From a bacterium (GTDB lineage Bacteria; Patescibacteriota; Minisyncoccia; Ryanbacterales; 2-02-FULL-48-12), in NCBI GenBank assembly GCA_005239605.1, contig SBBS01000102.1, forward strand, positions 1 to 6,776: DNA of 6,776 nucleotides, written 5' to 3'. Every line of letters begins with the position of its first letter. Positions within the stretch are counted from its first letter, which is position 1. The notes under the pieces were generated by a model that worked only from the letters and a program-made list of their open reading frames with translations, was not told the origin of the DNA and did no database searches. This document shows, piece after piece, positions 5,729 to 6,776 of this stretch. A program made the translations under genes and the position numbers.

Positions 5729-6541
5729 TCATATTACAATGATTACATACGCAATGAGAACGCCTAACATCATAATACCGATAGTCAGCAGTAAATGGAA
5801 AAGTACGCTTACATAAATAAGCCGCGCGGCAAGAGGATTTCTGCCGAGCGATTCTACGCCGGATTGCGCTACTTTACCGAAATACACAAAGCCGGCTATT
5901 ACGGAAGCTGCGGCTACCACAAATGCAAGCACATACCGAAATGCCACGCGCGGATTTGAAGCAATGTTCGTAAGAAGGCCGTGCGTGCCTATATCAAGAT
6001 TTACCGCTATAGAACGTATTTCTTCCGGATTAGGGCTTGTGTACTCTTCCATCGCCGTGCCAATAATTACGCCGAATTGTTCCGCTTTAACGCCGATACC
6101 GGGAATAAGCGAGGTTGTTATATTATCGCCGGCAAAAATGGGACCTGCTAATGTTGATATGCGCACAAGCGCCACGCCCGAAGAAACAATAACATAACTT
6201 TGCTCATTTTCTTGAAGATTTCCCACCACCAAAGTTGGATTATTGGCTACCACTCCGGCCACTGCAGGATCGTACGATTCATTGCTTAACATGTAACGCC
6301 CGTCAACAAGGCTGATAATGTCTCCGGCTTTGATGTTTGTTCCTTCAATGCGCACGGGGATGCCGATTGTTCCCTTAAATTCAGATTCAACATTTTCTTT
6401 AATTTGCTGGCCGAGCGCTAATGGAGCAGAAATAAAACTAACGACAAAAAGCATACTCATCACACCTGCCAAAAACTGGCGTAATGTGAGCAAATATGCA
6501 TCTTCATACGATTGAAACGATTCTTGGCGAATATACTCCAT
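5729..6541 (-). CDS. c-like rotor subunit fused to an N-terminal anchor and predicted extracellular domain
   Basis: A 270-residue protein in the position of the F0 genes. Its parts are: a cytoplasmic N-terminus; a hydrophobic helix at about 21-44 (uncleaved anchor, or signal peptide with possible cleavage after ALG at 44); a beta-rich domain at about 60-185, predicted outside; and two membrane helices at about 200-224 and 241-270 joined by the polar loop ESLGRNPLAAR (230-240). The last part matches F-type subunit c, whose cytoplasmic loop (RQP in E. coli, GRNP in many others) binds gamma and epsilon. The predicted topology fits c exactly: loop inside, both hairpin ends outside. Classical c is about 70-90 residues and has Asp or Glu in mid-helix 2; here that site is Thr253/Ile254 and neither helix core has an acid. 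The ATG follows an in-frame TGA, so no longer start exists; no strong Shine-Dalgarno precedes it. The c homology is well supported; the function is inferred. Confidence 0.85.
   Translation of the reverse strand: MEYIRQESFQSYEDAYLLTLRQFLAGVMSMLFVVSFISAPLALGQQIKENVESEFKGTIGIPVRIEGTNIKAGDIISLVDGRYMLSNESYDPAVAGVVANNPTLVVGNLQENEQSYVIVSSGVALVRISTLAGPIFAGDNITTSLIPGIGVKAEQFGVIIGTAMEEYTSPNPEEIRSIAVNLDIGTHGLLTNIASNPRVAFRYVLAFVVAAASVIAGFVYFGKVAQSGVESLGRNPLAARLIYVSVLFHLLLTIGIMMLGVLIAYVIIVI
5732..5944 (-). other. c-type hairpin without ion-binding carboxylate
   Basis: Residues 200-270 of the c-like protein. Helix 1 is rich in Ala, Gly and Val (VVAAASVIAGFVYFG), as in c-ring inner helices, followed by GRNP. 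Counting 18 residues from the loop proline, the spacing from Pro43 to Asp61 in E. coli c, gives Ile254. The nearest polar residues are His249 and Thr253. The only acid, Glu230, lies at the loop. Confidence 0.75.
5987..6364 (-). other. Predicted extracellular beta-rich domain of the c-like protein
   Basis: Residues about 60-185. The pattern is AGDIISL, then YDPAVAGVVANNPTLVVG (90-107), GVALVRIST (122-130), GPIFAGDNITTS (133-144), PGIGVKA (147-153) and GVIIGTAMEEY (157-167). This closely resembles a domain I know from the C-termini of many CPR surface proteins and some phage tail proteins, often annotated Peptidase_G2-like (family name from memory). No protease activity is claimed. Confidence 0.6.
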
Positions 6542-6587
6542 TGGATGCTTGAAAGACCTTCATGAGAAAGAGGTATTCAATATATAT

Positions 6588-6616
6588 ATTATACGCAAAA
6601 AAATGCGTGTTGTGGA
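6588..6616 (-). promoter_or_regulatory. Candidate sigma70-type promoter of the ATPase operon
   Basis: On the minus strand there is a perfect TATAAT (6593-6588) and, 17 bases upstream, TCCACA (6616-6611), a four-of-six match to TTGACA. It would start transcription near 6580, leaving a leader of about 40 bases before the c-like ATG. The site is in the right place for the whole operon, but the AT-rich setting makes chance -10 matches common. Confidence 0.45.
6593..6608. repeat. Inverted repeat in the promoter spacer
   Basis: ACGCA-AAAAAA-TGCGT has perfect five-base arms around an A6 run, lying almost wholly between the candidate -35 and -10. It could be an operator half-site pair; it could equally be chance. 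Confidence 0.3.
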
Positions 6617-6776
6617 TGACGCGGAAGTAGAAGGTGTTCATATCGCGGGAATTTATGCCGCAAGTAGACGAGTTGAATAGTAGATTTGTCCCTTAATAAA
6701 TTTTAGAGTGAAATTTCAGAAATATGAGATGGGGCGCCGGTGAAAATTTTGAAGCGCCAGCAGGGCTCACGCAAGA
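6617..6776. other. Right-edge region with no supportable gene
   Basis: No RNA gene or convincing coding region is seen. A 25-codon plus-strand frame (6603-6680) ends in TAG. Near the edge both strands are open: plus from an ATG at 6724 (MRWGAGENFEAPAGL...), minus ending at a TAA at 6693-6695. GGCGC (6733-6737) and GCGCC (6754-6758) form a short inverted repeat with a 16-base loop. A neighbouring gene may begin or end just past the edge. Confidence 0.4.

Noticed and set aside
438..6541. N-ATPase, V-type ATPase or export ATPase (FliI/type III)
   Set aside because: N-ATPase operons start with beta and epsilon and include AtpQ/AtpR, which are absent. The motifs are F-type alpha and beta rather than V-type A and B, and the presence of separate alpha, gamma, delta, epsilon and b excludes a single export ATPase.
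6603..6680. 25-codon plus-strand frame MRVVDDAEVEGVH...
   Set aside because: Very short, overlaps the operon promoter region, has no Shine-Dalgarno and no recognised similarity. A decayed gene end cannot be excluded.
6733..6758. GGCGC/GCGCC inverted repeat as terminator or recombination site
   Set aside because: Only five-base arms with a 16-base loop, no T-run, and no second copy in the window.
6693..6776. Minus-strand frame entering from the right edge and ending at a TAA, and a plus-strand frame starting at 6724
   Set aside because: Each is under 30 codons and they overlap on opposite strands; neither gives recognisable protein sequence. Flanking sequence would decide.
6542..6776. Possible subunit a gene upstream of the c-like gene
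   Set aside because: No frame here encodes a run of hydrophobic helices, and none has the conserved arginine helix of subunit a.

Overview
The window reads as a piece of a small-genome, AT-leaning bacterium, most likely a Patescibacteria/CPR member of the Parcubacteria type. Grounds for this are the very divergent but complete F1-ATPase genes, a LamG (concanavalin A-like) surface-protein fragment, and an ectodomain of a kind I associate from memory with CPR surface proteins. TGA is used as an ordinary stop (c-like, b, delta and alpha/gamma junctions), so this is not the recoded SR1/Gracilibacteria code. The assignment is an inference; no rRNA or marker gene is present.

Layout: nearly the whole window (438-6541) is one tightly packed minus-strand operon. 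Read 5'->3' on the minus strand it encodes a c-like membrane subunit with an added ectodomain (5729-6541), a long b-like stalk (5002-5724), delta (4505-5005), alpha (3054-4508), gamma (2106-3017), beta (700-2109) and a short epsilon (438-716). Three junctions are 4-base ATGA overlaps, beta/epsilon overlap by 17 bases, and only alpha/gamma has a real gap (36 bases, containing an inverted repeat). A plausible promoter lies just upstream at about 6588-6616. Downstream are an AT-rich 197-base gap and then a minus-strand LamG-domain frame that runs off the left edge (1-240). The right 235 bases hold the promoter and no gene I can support.

How the genes work together: alpha, beta, gamma, delta, epsilon and b supply a full ATPase head, central shaft and peripheral stalk, and the catalytic residues look intact. 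The membrane part is not that of an ion-driven ATP synthase. No subunit a is present in the cluster. The only c-like protein is 270 aa, with an N-terminal membrane helix or signal, a beta-rich domain of about 125 residues predicted outside the cell, and then a c-type hairpin whose cytoplasmic GRNP loop is kept but whose ion-binding carboxylate is missing. The simplest reading is an F1-like ATPase coupled to something other than proton or sodium transport, perhaps an ATP-driven rotor that turns a ring of extracellular domains. This recalls the F1-like 'X0' ATPases of mycoplasmas, but the c-like fusion looks different. This is the main candidate for an undescribed system in the window.
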